Shown here: in pieces, positions 63,959-64,000 of the stretch
How positions within the stretch are numbered: position 1 is the first letter of the stretch
How the letters are laid out: every line of letters starts with the position of its first letter
Assembly (NCBI GenBank): GCA_963703045.1
Contig: OY969782.1
Location: 248,001 to 312,000 of the forward strand
Origin: Miltoncostaea sp963703045
GTDB taxonomy: Bacteria > Actinomycetota > Thermoleophilia > Miltoncostaeales > Miltoncostaeaceae
DNA: 64,000 nucleotides
Reading direction: 5' to 3'
The notes under the pieces: generated by a model
Database searches by the model: none
What the model was told of the DNA's origin: nothing
What the model saw: only the letters and a program-made list of their open reading frames with translations
Translations under genes and position numbers: made by a program

Positions 63959-64000
63959 GTGTTCTCCGATCCGGGCGGTTCCACGAGCGGACGAGAACCG

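Overview
This window is very GC-rich, densely coded bacterial chromosome with many GTG starts and ATGA/GTGA gene overlaps. Gene content (dodecin, type IV pilus genes, LtrA, MscS, two-subunit glycyl-tRNA synthetase) and the tlyA-nadK-recN...pyrG-NUDIX order seen in Actinobacteria suggest a deep-branching actinobacterium, most likely class Thermoleophilia. That is inference: there is no rRNA in the window to confirm it. I see no tRNA, rRNA, CRISPR array, insertion sequence, prophage or origin, and no gene-free stretch over 300 bases.

Layout. 1-1792: end of metX, metW and a flippase-like membrane protein. 1794-4049: divergent site-2 protease and HtrA protease. 4057-6366: panE, rnhA, a methyltransferase. 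6538-13712: a type IV pilus locus (pilin, FN3-repeat secreted protein, prepilin peptidase, PilM, PilN, PilO, lipoprotein). 13783-15948: MscS channel and LtrA. 15980-31153: a long housekeeping run, aroC-aroK-aroB-aroQ-pepP-efp-accB-accC-nusB-(xseB-like)-hypothetical, then dxs-tlyA-nadK-recN. This order parallels the Bacillus aro/efp/acc/nusB/xse/dxs/tlyA/recN region. 31280-36053: SDR, pyrG, M20 peptidase, NUDIX hydrolase, OsmC. 36148-46781: mixed genes including a helicase, dodecin, a PDZ-TPR secreted protein, a degenerate thymidine phosphorylase, mutM, a P1 peptidase and recO. 46839-52142: an accessory block of HxlR regulator, small protein, MMPL exporter and LuxR/MalT-type regulator. 52221-63289: glyQ-glyS-ppdK-unknown-dgt, msrA, dnaG-rpoD, which with recO resembles the recO-glyQ-glyS-yqfL-dnaG-rpoD order of Firmicutes.

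The most unusual observations are: (1) AccB, the biotin carrier of acetyl-CoA carboxylase, is fused to a complete oxaloacetate-decarboxylase-type carboxyltransferase barrel whose catalytic residues are gone; (2) a thymidine-phosphorylase homologue has lost its phosphate- and base-binding signatures; (3) a TANNNT -10 box sits 6-12 bases upstream of many start codons, implying widespread leaderless mRNAs, and in three places the leaderless codon opens a tiny peptide ORF that ends at or just before an SD-led gene; (4) paired GGGTGA/TCACCC palindromes precede the MMPL operon; (5) fifteen single-base insertions, never deletions, break eight mostly essential genes, ten of them between 26.3 and 30.3 kb. 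This last pattern looks like sequence error rather than decay. Long perfect GC hairpins close most of the convergent gene pairs.
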